64,000 nt of DNA from Sphingobacterium faecale (GCF_016746095.1 NZ_JAERTY010000004.1:186001-250000), one strand, 5' to 3'. Shown: positions 32,641 through 44,300, counted from the stretch's first letter. Notes: generated from the sequence alone by a model not told the origin. Made by a program: numbers and translations.

Positions 32641-34182
32641 TTACTTATTTGTCATTACTTTGTAGGTTGGGTCTTCGATAATATTCACTTCAATAACTGC
32701 TTCTGCATTTCTCAATAATTGTCGACAGTCGTGGCTTAAATAACGTAAATGTAGTGTTTTACCTTCTTGGTGATATTTATAGGTAATTTTATTTAAGGCT
32801 TCAATAGCTGACATATCAACTACTTTACTTTCCCTAAAATCTATTATAACTTCTTTTGGGTCGTTTACTACATCAAATTTTTCCATAAATGCCGTAGTAG
32901 AACCGAAGAATAGCGGACCAAAAATTTCGTAGTGTTTTATCCCATCCTTATCTACATATTTTCTTGCACGTATACGCTTAGCACTTTCCCAGGCAAATAC
33001 AAGTGCCGAAATAATCACACCTACCAGAACCGCTAAGGCTAAGTTGTGCAATATTACGGTTATAGCCGCTACTAAAACACCAATAAATACATCGTGTCGA
33101 GGCATTTTATTAATAATCCGAAAGCTAACCCATTCAAACGTTCCAATGGCAACCATCATCATCACACCAACTAAGGCCGCCATCGGAATCTGCTCTATAA
33201 TAGGACCTCCTACCAAAATAATTAACAAGATTGTGAAGGCTCCAATAATAGCGGATAGCCTTGCTCTTGCTCCAGCATTCATATTTACCAAAGTTTGGGC
33301 AACCATTGCACATCCGCCCATACCGCCAAAAAAGCCATTGGTAATATTTGCAATACCTTGTGCAGCGGCTTCCCTGTTTGACTCACCTCTCGTGTTAGTT
33401 ATTTCGTCTACCATATTTAGGGTTAGCAGGCTTTCGATTAAGCCAACACCCGCCATAACTAAGGCATAAGGAAAAATAATTATCAGCGTTTCTAAACTAA
33501 AAGGAATTTGAGGAATGTGGAACGAAGGAAATGTACCGCTGACAGATGCTATGTCTATTATTTTTTTGGTATCTATATTAAAAAAATAAACCAGACCAAA
33601 TACAATCAGTATGGCCACCAAAGAAGCAGGAATGGCTTTGGTAAGCTTGGGAAGTAAAAAAACAATAGAAATTGTGAGGAGGGTTAGTCCAAGCATAATG
33701 TATAATGACGAACCAGTCATCCAGCTTTCAACACCGTTTTCAAAAACTCTGAACTGTGCTACCTGAGCCATAAAAATGATTACGGCAAGGCCGTTTAAAA
33801 AACCATACATTACTGGTTGCGGTATCAACCTGACGAATTTACCCAGTTTAAGAATGCCGACCAGCAATTGTAAAATACCGGCCAATACTACCGTCGCAAA
33901 AAGATACTCCACACCATGCGATGCCGCAAGGGCGATCAATACAACTACGGTCGCCCCAGCTCCACCGGAAACCATACCGGGTCTTCCGCCCAAAATCGCA
34001 GTAACCAAACCCATTAAAAATGCAGCATACAACCCCATTAATGGTGAAAGCCCCGCAAGGATAGCAAAAGATAACGATTCGGGGATCATTGTCATTGCGA
34101 CAGTTAATCCCCCTAAAATTTCGTTTTTGTAATTAATTTTCTGCTTGAAATCAAACAAATTGATAATTTTCTGCATAAACAT
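32641..34182 (-). CDS. SulP-family anion permease with STAS domain
   Basis: 513 residues from the ATG at 34182 (34176 also possible; an upstream in-frame start at 34212 is less likely). The family opening AMTMIPESLSFAILAGLSP is followed by the usual dense set of hydrophobic helices, including MYGFLNGLAVIIFMAQVAQF and NITNGFFGGMGGCAMVAQTL. A cytoplasmic STAS domain (about 425-500) contains EVIIDFRESKVVDMSAIEAL. SulP proteins move sulfate, bicarbonate or other anions across the inner membrane. No carbonic anhydrase or sulfate-assimilation gene is adjacent, so the substrate is open. It is a single-gene unit. Confidence 0.9.
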   Translation of the reverse strand: MFMQKIINLFDFKQKINYKNEILGGLTVAMTMIPESLSFAILAGLSPLMGLYAAFLMGLVTAILGGRPGMVSGGAGATVVVLIALAASHGVEYLFATVVLAGILQLLVGILKLGKFVRLIPQPVMYGFLNGLAVIIFMAQVAQFRVFENGVESWMTGSSLYIMLGLTLLTISIVFLLPKLTKAIPASLVAILIVFGLVYFFNIDTKKIIDIASVSGTFPSFHIPQIPFSLETLIIIFPYALVMAGVGLIESLLTLNMVDEITNTRGESNREAAAQGIANITNGFFGGMGGCAMVAQTLVNMNAGARARLSAIIGAFTILLIILVGGPIIEQIPMAALVGVMMMVAIGTFEWVSFRIINKMPRHDVFIGVLVAAITVILHNLALAVLVGVIISALVFAWESAKRIRARKYVDKDGIKHYEIFGPLFFGSTTAFMEKFDVVNDPKEVIIDFRESKVVDMSAIEALNKITYKYHQEGKTLHLRYLSHDCRQLLRNAEAVIEVNIIEDPTYKVMTNK

Positions 34183-34212
34183 TATGTTTTCAGGACGTAA
34201 ATAGAAAAACAT

Positions 34213-34578
34213 GTATACGAAAGCAAAACCTTCGGGTACGATAGAGAAGCCAATAAATTAAAATTGGAAAATATAACAATTAGCCTAAGATCAAGGCGGC
34301 GTAACTTGGGATGATATGTGTACAGTTCTTTTCATTAAGTACCGTAAAAATACAATTTATAGTTATTTTACACAAAAAAGCCCGAAATAAAACTAAAAAA
34401 AATGTTTTATAACACAAAATATTTGGGGTATTGAGGAATTAACTCAATTTGTAAAGAAAGTTCTCAGCAGCTCATGTTAACGATGGGATTTGCTACCTCT
34501 GCTTAAAGATGTTGAATCCTTCTTTGGCTGAAATGTAAAAGTGGAGATAAGGCGATGTTTTCAAAGAAGGGAAGTTGG
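34213..34578. other. Intergenic region without a supported gene
   Basis: This gap between the SulP gene and the cstA terminator is AT-rich and contains stops in all frames at short intervals. It should hold the SulP promoter, but I see no clean TTTG/TAnnTTTG pair. The short open frame over its right end (34503-34700, minus) overlaps the cstA terminator and has no support. Confidence 0.5.
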
Positions 34579-34615
34579 AAAAAAATTGAACTGTCGCAGA
34601 TTTTGCGACAGTTCA
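34579..34615 (-). terminator. Intrinsic terminator after cstA
   Basis: TGAACTGTCGCA (34587-34598) pairs perfectly with TGCGACAGTTCA (34604-34615) around GATTT. The A-run at 34579-34585 reads as a T-run on the minus strand. It ends the long unit that begins with the sigma factor at 46071. Confidence 0.85.
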
Positions 34616-34681
34616 GAATGAGGACACAGTCTACCAAACTAAACGGCCTTATATCTTGCATGAACAATAACATTTTATGGA

Positions 34682-36523
34682 TTACCGATCCACTAGACAC
34701 TTGACCTCATCACCGTATGCATCTATTGTGGTCCCTGGTGATCTTAACAAATAAAACCACTTTACGAATGCACCTGTAAAGACAATGGCCATTAATGACA
34801 TAGCAATGGTAGCTAAACCCGCCAAAAGATACTGTTCTTTGGGAAGATACATATGAATCACTTGGATGTAACCAGCCCAAAATGTGACAATCACCATGAA
34901 TATGCCTGGAACCGCCGCACAGAGAGCATAAAATTTCCTATTCATGCGGATAAGCATGGTAGTGCATACGATCAATCCGCATGCGGCTAAAAGTTGATTA
35001 GAAATGCCAAATAAAGGCCAGATACTACTTACATTGCCAGTATACACTAGATATCCCCAAGAGAAAGTAAACGCAGCACTGCATAAAATAACACCCGGCC
35101 ACCAATTTTTATTCTTAAATTGAGGTAATACTGCCCCTAACATTTCCTGCAAAAAGAAACGTCCTACCCGTGTACCAGCGTCAATGGCAGTCAGTATAAA
35201 TACGGCTTCAAACATAATAGCAAAATTATACCAGTAGGCCAATACATCATTCATAAATGGTACTTTATCAAATATATGTGCCATCCCAACTGCAAGTGAA
35301 ACTGCTCCACCGGTACGTCCATGTAGATCCAAGCCTATTTTGTCTATAAAATACGGCAGATCTACGGTATGAAGCTCTGGGTATTCTGCCAGGAAATCTT
35401 GATAGTAAGCTGTGGGGGTATTGATGGCAAAATAATCTCCTGGCATCAAGGTACAGGCCGCAATCAAAGCCATAAGTGCTACAAATCCCTCTACAAGCAT
35501 GGCACCATAACCGACAAATAGAATTTCTCGTTCGTTGCCGATCATTTTAGGTGTTGTACCTGTGGCAATGATGGCATGAAAACCTGAAATGGCACCACAA
35601 GCAATAACGATAAATATAAATGGTAGTACAGGTCCGCCTATAACTGGACCGCCCCCATCTACAAAATCGGTCAAAGCTGGCATCTGAATAGTAGGAGCTA
35701 CAAAAATGATCCCAATGGCCAGCATAAGGATGGTACCAATCTTAAGGTATGTTGAAAGATAGTCTCTCGGGACGAGTAATAACCAGACTGGGAGAACGGA
35801 TGCCAAAAAGCCGTAGAACGCTATGGCAATGGAAATCGTACCACTACTCCAATTAAAAAGATTGGCAACACCAGGTATGGACATAAGGTGCTGTCCAGAA
35901 ATAATACCAATTATAAGTAATGCTCCTCCTAGAAAACTCGCAAAAGTTACTGCACCTTGTTTATAACGCATTATCAAGCCCATAATAATGGCTATTGGCA
36001 TCGTTAAAATTATAGTAAACAAAGACCAAGGTGCCTCATGCATTGCCGAGATACAGGCTAATGATAATCCTGCCAAGGTCAAAACCAAAATAAAAAGTAC
36101 TGCGATCCCTGCAATAGCTCCTATAGGTTTTGAGACCTCTTTAGAGGCAATAGTTGCTAAGCTTTCACCTTTATGCCTTACCGAAGCAAAAAGTACAACC
36201 ATATCGTGTACGCCGCCGCCTAAAACACAACCGATCAATATCCATAAAGTGCCCGGCAAATATCCAAACTGAGCTGCTAAAACAGGTCCAACTAGTGGAC
36301 CTGCGGCAGCAATAGCTGCAAAGTGATGACCAAATAGCACTCTCTTATCTGTCTTTATATAATCCTGACCATCGGCAAATTCGACAGCCGGTGTCACATT
36401 CTTTGCATTTAGCCTTAGTATCTTATTGGCAATAAAAACAGCGTAAAACCGATAAGCAATGGCAAAAATCAGAAGCGCAGAAAATATTAATGTCAGTGCA
36501 TTTATTCCATTTAAGTCAATCAT
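34682..36523 (-). CDS. cstA: CstA-family inner-membrane transporter
   Basis: 613 residues, polytopic. Diagnostic stretches are FGHHFAAIAAAGPLVGPVLA near residue 65, LWILIGCVLGGGVHDMVVLF, FHAIIATGTTPKMI and AGTRVGRFFLQEMLG. These place it in the carbon starvation A family, which imports peptides or pyruvate in E. coli. It lies 32 bases after the FAD oxidoreductase gene, on the same strand as a SusCD pair and before a strong terminator, so it is probably the inner-membrane import step of that locus. Substrate cannot be read from the sequence. Confidence 0.9.
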   Translation of the reverse strand: MIDLNGINALTLIFSALLIFAIAYRFYAVFIANKILRLNAKNVTPAVEFADGQDYIKTDKRVLFGHHFAAIAAAGPLVGPVLAAQFGYLPGTLWILIGCVLGGGVHDMVVLFASVRHKGESLATIASKEVSKPIGAIAGIAVLFILVLTLAGLSLACISAMHEAPWSLFTIILTMPIAIIMGLIMRYKQGAVTFASFLGGALLIIGIISGQHLMSIPGVANLFNWSSGTISIAIAFYGFLASVLPVWLLLVPRDYLSTYLKIGTILMLAIGIIFVAPTIQMPALTDFVDGGGPVIGGPVLPFIFIVIACGAISGFHAIIATGTTPKMIGNEREILFVGYGAMLVEGFVALMALIAACTLMPGDYFAINTPTAYYQDFLAEYPELHTVDLPYFIDKIGLDLHGRTGGAVSLAVGMAHIFDKVPFMNDVLAYWYNFAIMFEAVFILTAIDAGTRVGRFFLQEMLGAVLPQFKNKNWWPGVILCSAAFTFSWGYLVYTGNVSSIWPLFGISNQLLAACGLIVCTTMLIRMNRKFYALCAAVPGIFMVIVTFWAGYIQVIHMYLPKEQYLLAGLATIAMSLMAIVFTGAFVKWFYLLRSPGTTIDAYGDEVKCLVDR

Positions 36524-36555
36524 TATAATTACTTTTGATTGTTCTTATTGCATTT

Positions 36556-38460
36556 CTAGGCATAACATCGGATTTCGAATACTCGAGCATTTTCGTCTTG
36601 ATGTGCCTTCTGCGCTACCAAGCGAACTCTATCGACATTCAGCCCTTCAAAACTATGGACTACTTTCCTAAGAATATTATTCGTAATCTCTTCTTTTTTC
36701 ACCAACGAGTTTCCGTTATAAAGTTCTACGACATATTCTTTCAACATCTCAGGTTGAGCCCCTCTTTTTTGATTTCGCATCGTTCCATACTCTCCAGAAA
36801 GACGTAGGTGCCTGTTCAATCCAGAATCAAAAGTAATCTCAACATCTCTGATCTTTTGTAATTTGCCCCAGCTCAACTCAATATATTGTTCGCTATTAGC
36901 TATATTGGCTCTCCACTGATGACTATCTCCATCCTGTACATCCCGATTATATCCATCTATTACTTTTTGGGCTTCATATCCTTGTATAAAGGCAGATGCA
37001 GAAACTTTTGCTTGTCTCGCCAAATCTAAAGGGTCTTCATTCTTAATATTTAGAATAGCTTGATCCTGTCGCAATAATAGCTGTTGATAGGCTTTAAGCT
37101 TGGATTTATTACTTGCTAGCTGCCGTGGTGTCAAGCCATCTTTGACGCATAATGCTACTGCCGTACCGATAGCTTGTCCCATAGTTGCGCAAGTGGCCAT
37201 AACACGCGTTGTAGATAAAGCCACGTGTGTCACGGATATATTTCGACCGGCCATTACTAGATTTTCATACGTTTTACTATAAAGACTTCTTAATGGTATA
37301 GAATAGGGACCCTTGAGCGCAATCGCCCTGAATGGACTAAGTGAAGTATCATCCATGCCTGCCGGAAGATGATCATCTAACGGCCAACCGCCATAAGCTA
37401 CTCTGTCTTCAAAATTTTCTAACTTGAGAATATCATTTTGTGTCATAATGTAATCTCCTGTAATCCTACGGCTTTCTCTCTTTCCGGGGATGGACCCAAA
37501 CCATGACAGAGCCCAATTCGCAGATTCTGGATGGTTTCCTGAATTTTTAATATAGTCCCAAACGCCGAAGACAACGGCCATCAGATCATGTCTTATTTTT
37601 TGACCATCATGTACAATATTTTCTAATCCCCCTAATTCTATCCACCAATAACCGTATTCCCAAGAATGAATTTTTCGGTGTTTGAAATCAGAAAACTTAT
37701 ATTTTCTAGCCCAACTTGGTGCAGTGAAAGGCATCGGTTTATCATGCTCTTGTGATTGAAACAGCAAACTATTGCCCATCGTAATATCATCTCTAGTTTC
37801 AAGTCCCAAAGGTTCATTGAACTCTGATTTGGCTTCTCGACCCCTCATAAACTCAGCACCAGCAACTGCTGCCAAAGTACCATCGCCTGTACAATCTGCA
37901 AAATACTTAGCTTTCACATGATATATTTCTTCTGTTTGAGAACAATAAGCTTGTATTTCGGTTATTTTGCTCCCCTTTGTAGTGGCATTATATAACATCG
38001 TATCAAAAAGCAAAGTGATATTGGGGTTTGACACGATCTTATCATACATTACGTAGTCAAACATTTCCCAACATCTTTGTGGATTGGTATAAGACTCGGT
38101 AAGCATCACTTCCTCAAGTAATCCTGTCTCGCGCCACACTTGTCCAAGTTGGGTTGCTCCACAAATATGCATACGGATTTCGGAACTCGCATTGCCTCCT
38201 AACCGAGACCTATTCTGTATAAACACGACTTTCAATCCATTCCTAGCGGCTGCCAAAGCATTACAATAACCAGCCATCCCCCCTCCTACTACAACATAGT
38301 CCGTCTCCATTTTTCTGATAGCAAAAACTGATTCTGGCCCTTTTAATTGAATTTCTTCAATATCCTTTTTCGACAAAGTTTTAGCAATAACTGGATCGGC
38401 CAATAGTGCTCCGGATCCAATACCGATCACCTTTAAAAAGTCTCTTCTGTTATTTTTCAT
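36556..38460 (-). CDS. Tat-exported FAD-dependent oxidoreductase with C-terminal beta domain
   Basis: 634 residues. NNRRDFLKVIG followed by a hydrophobic stretch is a twin-arginine type signal. The FAD-binding Rossmann motif VVVGGGMAGYCNALAAA is at about 56-72, and RLGGNASSEIRMHICGA, ADCTGDGTLAAVAGAEFMRG and ENLVMAGRNISVTHVALST are typical of the FAD_oxidored family. The last 150 residues look like a discoidin-type sandwich (QYIELSWGKLQKIRDVEITF), suggesting carbohydrate or surface attachment. It would oxidise a substrate in the periplasm with folded cofactor. It lies in the SusCD-CstA unit, so its substrate is probably the imported compound. Confidence 0.85.
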   Translation of the reverse strand: MKNNRRDFLKVIGIGSGALLADPVIAKTLSKKDIEEIQLKGPESVFAIRKMETDYVVVGGGMAGYCNALAAARNGLKVVFIQNRSRLGGNASSEIRMHICGATQLGQVWRETGLLEEVMLTESYTNPQRCWEMFDYVMYDKIVSNPNITLLFDTMLYNATTKGSKITEIQAYCSQTEEIYHVKAKYFADCTGDGTLAAVAGAEFMRGREAKSEFNEPLGLETRDDITMGNSLLFQSQEHDKPMPFTAPSWARKYKFSDFKHRKIHSWEYGYWWIELGGLENIVHDGQKIRHDLMAVVFGVWDYIKNSGNHPESANWALSWFGSIPGKRESRRITGDYIMTQNDILKLENFEDRVAYGGWPLDDHLPAGMDDTSLSPFRAIALKGPYSIPLRSLYSKTYENLVMAGRNISVTHVALSTTRVMATCATMGQAIGTAVALCVKDGLTPRQLASNKSKLKAYQQLLLRQDQAILNIKNEDPLDLARQAKVSASAFIQGYEAQKVIDGYNRDVQDGDSHQWRANIANSEQYIELSWGKLQKIRDVEITFDSGLNRHLRLSGEYGTMRNQKRGAQPEMLKEYVVELYNGNSLVKKEEITNNILRKVVHSFEGLNVDRVRLVAQKAHQDENARVFEIRCYA

Positions 38461-38592
38461 ATTTTTAAGATTTGATTATTAACTGTTATTAACTTATACG
38501 CCATTACATTCGCCTACTATATACACTATCTCCCACCTTAGGGTAAATGATATTTCTCATGCATGGAAGGTTTTAATGACTTCGTAAAATCA

Positions 38593-39552
38593 TTATTTGG
38601 ATACTTCATTATTTAAAATTCTTTTAATTATTTCTTTCTGCTTTGGAGACGCTTTCGAACTGTCTTTATACTTTGTAATTAACTCTTTAGACTCACTATC
38701 AAGTGCGGTGATTGAATTCAATATCTCTGTGACGACGTGTCCTTTCAATTGTTCCAAGCGACTTAATATCGTATTGTACTCCTTTGGAGTATTAAATGTA
38801 CTTGGCGCTAGTATATCAAGAGCATAATGAGGAATGAATTCATCCTCGGCAAAAAGCAAATTAATTACATCCTTCTTAAGATATTCTAAATCTTGAATGG
38901 TGATATTTTTTAAAAAATACTCTTGATATATGGGCACTTGGGAGGTGGCGAAATAATGCTGCCACTTTCTATTAGTGTATGCTTGGTTTGTGTAATCATT
39001 CAACTTAAGCTTTATCGGACCATTAACGATATGCCAAAGTGTGTACACCGTGTAAAGGGCACCAGGTACTGTTGCAGCAGAAAAAAGCTTGGAAGTAGGT
39101 CTCGTAACCGCGTCGACCTGAACGGAAAACTTTTCCTCATTCTTATCTAGTAAATCTTCTACAGCATAGTCTCGTAGTGGGGATAAACTATCCAATAGAA
39201 TCTGATTCAACTTATCATAATCAGGTTCATCAAAATATTGATGATCAAACTTGGTAAAATTGAAACCTGACTCTCTACTGAAATGATGAAAATTTCCTAA
39301 GAGATCCCAAAACAAATTGACCTCAATAGGTAGACAAATTTGATCATTACATACATTGGTCTGCAGTTTTGCTGCGTAATATCTTCCCTTATCAGATACG
39401 TTATCTATAAGATAAATCGGAAAGCTAAGGGTATCATTGACAGTGAAAGAAAATAGGGGATCTTTTTCTTTCTTTAATGAATCCCAAGATTGAGAAAATA
39501 GCAGGAAACTATTTAAACTCAGCATCAAATAGACAAATCCTGTTTTAACCAT
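38593..39552 (-). CDS. Secreted protein of unknown function
   Basis: 319 residues, signal peptide about 1-20 (ends FLLFSQ). Not recognised. A notable segment is TNVCNDQICLPIEVNLFWD with two cysteines (68 and 73) that could form a disulfide or bind a cofactor. It is followed by FTKFDHQYFDEPDYDKLNQI and a C-terminal half rich in helices (EYLKKDVINLLFAEDEF, LEQLKGHVVTEILNS). It lies between susD and the FAD oxidoreductase gene on one strand, so it may serve as a redox or FMN-handling partner. That is inference from position only. Confidence 0.7.
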   Translation of the reverse strand: MVKTGFVYLMLSLNSFLLFSQSWDSLKKEKDPLFSFTVNDTLSFPIYLIDNVSDKGRYYAAKLQTNVCNDQICLPIEVNLFWDLLGNFHHFSRESGFNFTKFDHQYFDEPDYDKLNQILLDSLSPLRDYAVEDLLDKNEEKFSVQVDAVTRPTSKLFSAATVPGALYTVYTLWHIVNGPIKLKLNDYTNQAYTNRKWQHYFATSQVPIYQEYFLKNITIQDLEYLKKDVINLLFAEDEFIPHYALDILAPSTFNTPKEYNTILSRLEQLKGHVVTEILNSITALDSESKELITKYKDSSKASPKQKEIIKRILNNEVSK

Positions 39553-39643
39553 AACCTATATTAAACTTCATATGACACAGATCTTCTGCATAATTACAAT
39601 GAACTATTTAACTCAAGATAATTTTGACACGTTGCCCCCTTAT

Positions 39644-41326
39644 TTAATAGTTTGGATTTTGCTGAAGCCCACTTGTTAAAACCTCAGTTGATGGAATCGG
39701 CCATAGATATTGTTTTTTGGCGTCAAATTTTCTTAATGCAATCTGCTTAACCAGCCCCTGTGTATAAAAAGGTTCTATATCAGCTACGCCATCGGAATCG
39801 ATAGTCGGAGCTGCTGGGACGAACCACTTGCCCGTATTAACTACCTTTGTGACTAAATCCACCGGATCTAACAATCCGTAATTGGGCTTATTCAGTACTT
39901 TATCTGCTATTTTCCACCGAATTATATCCATATAACGTAGGCCTTCGAATGCAAATTCCATTCTTCTTTCGATGCGAAGTGTTTTTCGAAGTTCAGATTG
40001 AACTGTCGTGGTCACCCTTGGATAACCCGTAGACGATTGATCCACCTTATAGGCTCTCGCCCTCACCTGATTTATAGCATCCAGAACGGAATCATCAATT
40101 TCATTAAGTTCGATTTTTGCCTCTGCATAAATCAGTAATACATCTGCAAAACGAATTATAATATTATCAGGTTCGATTCGCCAAGAGTTCAACAACCAAT
40201 CTGAATCAACGCCCTTTTTCCAAACTAACCCATTGAATGAAGCGTATGTCGCAACGGCTCTATTATCATTATTAGTCACATCCAAACCTGTTGACACTTT
40301 TTTCGTCTTTAGAGATAATGGATGTGGATCAAAAATATAATCTAGATGCGCGGTACCGAAAGGTACAATTGTTTCAGCACAGCGCGGGTCCCTATTGACA
40401 AATGGATCCTTTGGATCAAACAAAGGAGACTGATCTATAGGAAGTCCATCTGATCCTAAAAAAGAGAATAATAAATCCCAAGAAGGGTCAAACTGAGCCC
40501 AACCACCGGCATTTCTAGACACGTAGGATTGTCGACCACTTACCGTAACACCTAGGGCAATGGATCGTGGTAATAAGAATACAGATTCTGGGGATTGCTT
40601 CGTCCTAGATAAAAACAAATTTTCAAAATCACTATGCAATTTGTACAAACCTAAATCCATGCATGCTTTGGCAGCTGTCTTAGCCGTACTGTGATCGCCC
40701 ATATAAAGGGCTATTCGGGCTTTCATAGCCATGGCCGCTCCTTTGGTTGCTCTTTTTAGTTCACTAGAACTAAAAGATTCTCTCAAATTACTAATGGCAT
40801 AATCAAAATCTTCATAAATCTTAACTAACAATTCATCTGGACTGATTTGCTTTTTTTGTAGCGCTTCTTCTATGGTAAGTGTTTTGTCTGTATATACAAC
40901 ATTTCTAAAATGACTCAACAAATAAGAATACATACATGCACGAACAAATCTCGCTTCAGCTCTATACATGCTGAGCTGATTTTCAGTCATCTTGCCAACT
41001 GCTCTTTCCATACTCTCTAAAACTATATTTGCGCGAGCAATAGCCTTGTAAGTATCATTCCAATTTGTAATGACAAAATTAGTCTGCCCGTTTATTGTAG
41101 CATTTGTAATATCAGTCAAACCATCCCGATTGATCCAATCATCAGTCCATTCATCGGCGTCCTTCTTCCAGAGAGCTTCGCGATATAAATCATTTAATGA
41201 CATAACAATTTCGTCAGCATCAGAATTCCATGTTTCGCTAGAACCTTGAGACAATGGATTTAAATCTAGTTTCTGACATGAAAACAGAAACATAGATAAC
41301 CATAGATATAAAAATTTACTTTTCAT
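39644..41326 (-). CDS. SusD/RagB-family binding lipoprotein
   Basis: 560 residues from the ATG at 41326 (41332 is an alternative; 41359 overlaps susC). The lipobox is SMFLFSC. Family features include DLNPLSQGSSETWNSD at the mature N terminus, YRAEARFVRACMYSYLLSHF in the helical repeats, IIIRFADVLLIYAEAKIELN and RTLRIERRMEFAFEGLRYMD, and the terminal YLWPIPSTEVLT. It is the partner of the 1032-residue SusC, separated by about 10 bases. Confidence 0.93.
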   Translation of the reverse strand: MKSKFLYLWLSMFLFSCQKLDLNPLSQGSSETWNSDADEIVMSLNDLYREALWKKDADEWTDDWINRDGLTDITNATINGQTNFVITNWNDTYKAIARANIVLESMERAVGKMTENQLSMYRAEARFVRACMYSYLLSHFRNVVYTDKTLTIEEALQKKQISPDELLVKIYEDFDYAISNLRESFSSSELKRATKGAAMAMKARIALYMGDHSTAKTAAKACMDLGLYKLHSDFENLFLSRTKQSPESVFLLPRSIALGVTVSGRQSYVSRNAGGWAQFDPSWDLLFSFLGSDGLPIDQSPLFDPKDPFVNRDPRCAETIVPFGTAHLDYIFDPHPLSLKTKKVSTGLDVTNNDNRAVATYASFNGLVWKKGVDSDWLLNSWRIEPDNIIIRFADVLLIYAEAKIELNEIDDSVLDAINQVRARAYKVDQSSTGYPRVTTTVQSELRKTLRIERRMEFAFEGLRYMDIIRWKIADKVLNKPNYGLLDPVDLVTKVVNTGKWFVPAAPTIDSDGVADIEPFYTQGLVKQIALRKFDAKKQYLWPIPSTEVLTSGLQQNPNY

Positions 41327-41336
41327 GATCATTAAA

Positions 41337-44300
41337 TTAAAATTTGACATTAATCCCAAATAGATACGAAGCTGTAATAGGATAAGTAAATGAAGTCATT
41401 TCGGGATCCCAGCCCTTCGGAAATTTATTGACAGTTAATATATCATTTGCAGTAAATGATAACCCTAATCCTTTTATAGCATATTTTGCGAGAAATACCT
41501 CTGGAATCTGATAAGAAAGATTAACCGACTTTAGGCGAAAGTACTTTCCATTGATCATCCAAAAATCGGACATTGCATAGTTATTCGATGAAGAGGTGTT
41601 GGAATAACGTGGGTATTTGGCATTCTGATTTTCTTCATCCGAATTGTATCTGCTCCAAGTATTCCCATCAAGTATCGAAAGAAAATTTCCCCAATTCTGT
41701 TGATAAGGCTGGATCATGTCTACTGTTTGGCGGGTCTTCTGTTTTCCGACTCCTTGCACAACAACATTTAACGCTAAACCACCATAACCTAAGCTTACCT
41801 GGCCACCATACAAATATTGTGGCAAAGAGCCTCCTAAAAAGACTCTATCATATTCGGGGGAAATTTTACCGTCTGGAACACCGTCTGGTCCTGAGATATC
41901 TTTGTATTTTATATCTCCGGGCTTAACGTTAGCATTTAAAACAGGTGAATTGGTAACCTCGTCCATAGTTTGAAATAATCCATCTGAAAGATAACCGTAC
42001 CATTCATTGAACTCACTTCCCTCCTTTTTCACCTGATCCCCTAAAAATTCTGTTCCTCCCAAATCACCCATTACCGATTTAAAATTGGAAATATTAAAGG
42101 AAACTGCATATTTTAACTTTTTGACTTTATCCTTCCAGCCCAATGCTAATTCCCATCCTTTGGTATTCATTTTTCCGGTATTTTGATTGGGATTATTAAA
42201 ACCAATATAGCTTGGTATCTGTAAAGCCAACAACATATCGCTCGTTATCTTTTTATACACATCGAATGTTGCATTAAACCGATTACTGAATCCCGTGAAA
42301 TCTAAGCCTAGATCGTAAGACTCTGTTTTCTCCCACGTGATGTCTCGAATAGCATACTGCCATTGTGAGGCGGATTGAGCAGACACAGCGGTATTTCCGT
42401 TATAAAATAGTGCTCCGTTAGAAAATTCAATTAAGGATTGATAAGGATAGTTGCCAATACGTTCATTGCCCAATGTACCGTAGGAAGCACGAGCTTTTAA
42501 GAAATCCAGCCACGATATATCCTTCATGAAATTTTCTTCCGATATCGACCATCCGGCTGATACCGATGGAAACATCCCCCAACGGTATTCTTTAGCAAAC
42601 CGAGATGATCCATCGTAACGGACATTAGCTTGAATAAAATACTTATTTGCAAAGTTGTACATCGCTCGTCCAAAATAAGAACGATAAGCATTTTCATACG
42701 CTGATCCTGAGTTATCGCGAAATTCTAATGGTCCTAAATCTAAATAAGGGTAACTACTAAGCAGGTATTGATCACGGGATGCTGATAAATCCTCATTGTA
42801 ATAATAAAAAAACTCATACCCGCCAAGTAAATTTAAATTATGCTTACCAAACCCTTTCATGTAATTCGCCAGAAATTGCGTCGTATATTGATAACTCTCG
42901 ACTCTGCTCTCCGTAAGCTTGGTGGTTTCGTAACCGTTTATATAACCAAGTCTTTGTTCGGGATTATTCCAAGCTGTATAAGGTATTTTTTTTCGAAAAG
43001 CCTTTGTGCGATCAAAGTTAAACATCGGCGCTATAACACCTGTTAAAGTTAAACCATCCAGCGGCTTAAGATCCATCCCTACTTTTCCACCAAACTGTGT
43101 ATACTGATACTTCGTTTGACCACCTTCGGTCAGCATGCCATAAATATTCTCGCCGTCCTTACCCGCGGCCACTCGGCCATCATCCCACATTCCTGCATAT
43201 ATTGGAGCTGTTATACCCATTCTATACATTGGATCTATTGAAGGTCGATTGTCCGTTGTCCGTTTGAAACTCAAATCGACGACAGCTGAAAGATAATCCG
43301 TTACGTCTATATTATTATTAAGTCTTGAGGTAAGTCTTTCATAGTTCCTGTGCACATATAATGCATCTGTATCATCATAACCTAAGGAGAATCGTGTTCT
43401 TAGATTTTTACCTGATCCGGCCACAGACAACTGATGCGATTGGCGGCTTGCTCGCTTTTTTAATAGAATGCTTTGCCAGTCTGTAATTGGATAAAGATTC
43501 CGATTTTCTGAATTTAAGTTATTGTAATTTTCAACTAAATCCTTTGCGTAAATGGGATACTCATTTTGATTATTGTTATTGTCGTTCCAACGTAGCTCAT
43601 TAACCAATTGAAGATATCTTTGTGCCCCTACATATTCAGGAAGTTGCGTTGGTGTTTCAAATCCAAGGTCAGTGTTATAGTCTAATGATAGGACTCCTTC
43701 TTTTCCTCTTTTTGATGTTATTAAAATCACTCCTGCAGCAGCTCGTGAACCATAAATTGAAGCTGAAGCAGCGTCTTTTAACACTGTTACATTTTCTACA
43801 TCATTCGGATTGACCTGATCTAAACCACTTATAGGGACTCCATCTAAAATAATCAGTGGATTTAATCCACCGTCAGTTATCGTCGTAATACCACGCACTC
43901 TTATAGTAGCTGCGGCACCTGGAGCACTATTATTTCTTGTTGCCATTACCCCTGGAATTGCACCTTGTATAGCCTGAGATAATTGTGTCGTCTTTCTAGA
44001 AGCAATATCTTTTCCGTCCAAAGTCGAAATTGCACCTGTCAAATCTTTCTTTTGAATAGTACCATAACCGATGACAACAACCTCGTCAAGACTTGTATTA
44101 TCCGGACGCAAGCGAACTAGAATACTGTTGGTCTGATTGACTTTGGGTGTAAAATTAACGACAGAATCAACCTGAAAGCCAATATGATGCGTGTAAATAT
44201 TGTACACTCCATTCACGACTAAATTACTTAAATTAAAAACGCCTTCTTCATTTGAATGAAAGATTTCCTTTTTCTTGGTAGTCACATTTTGGACTTCGAT

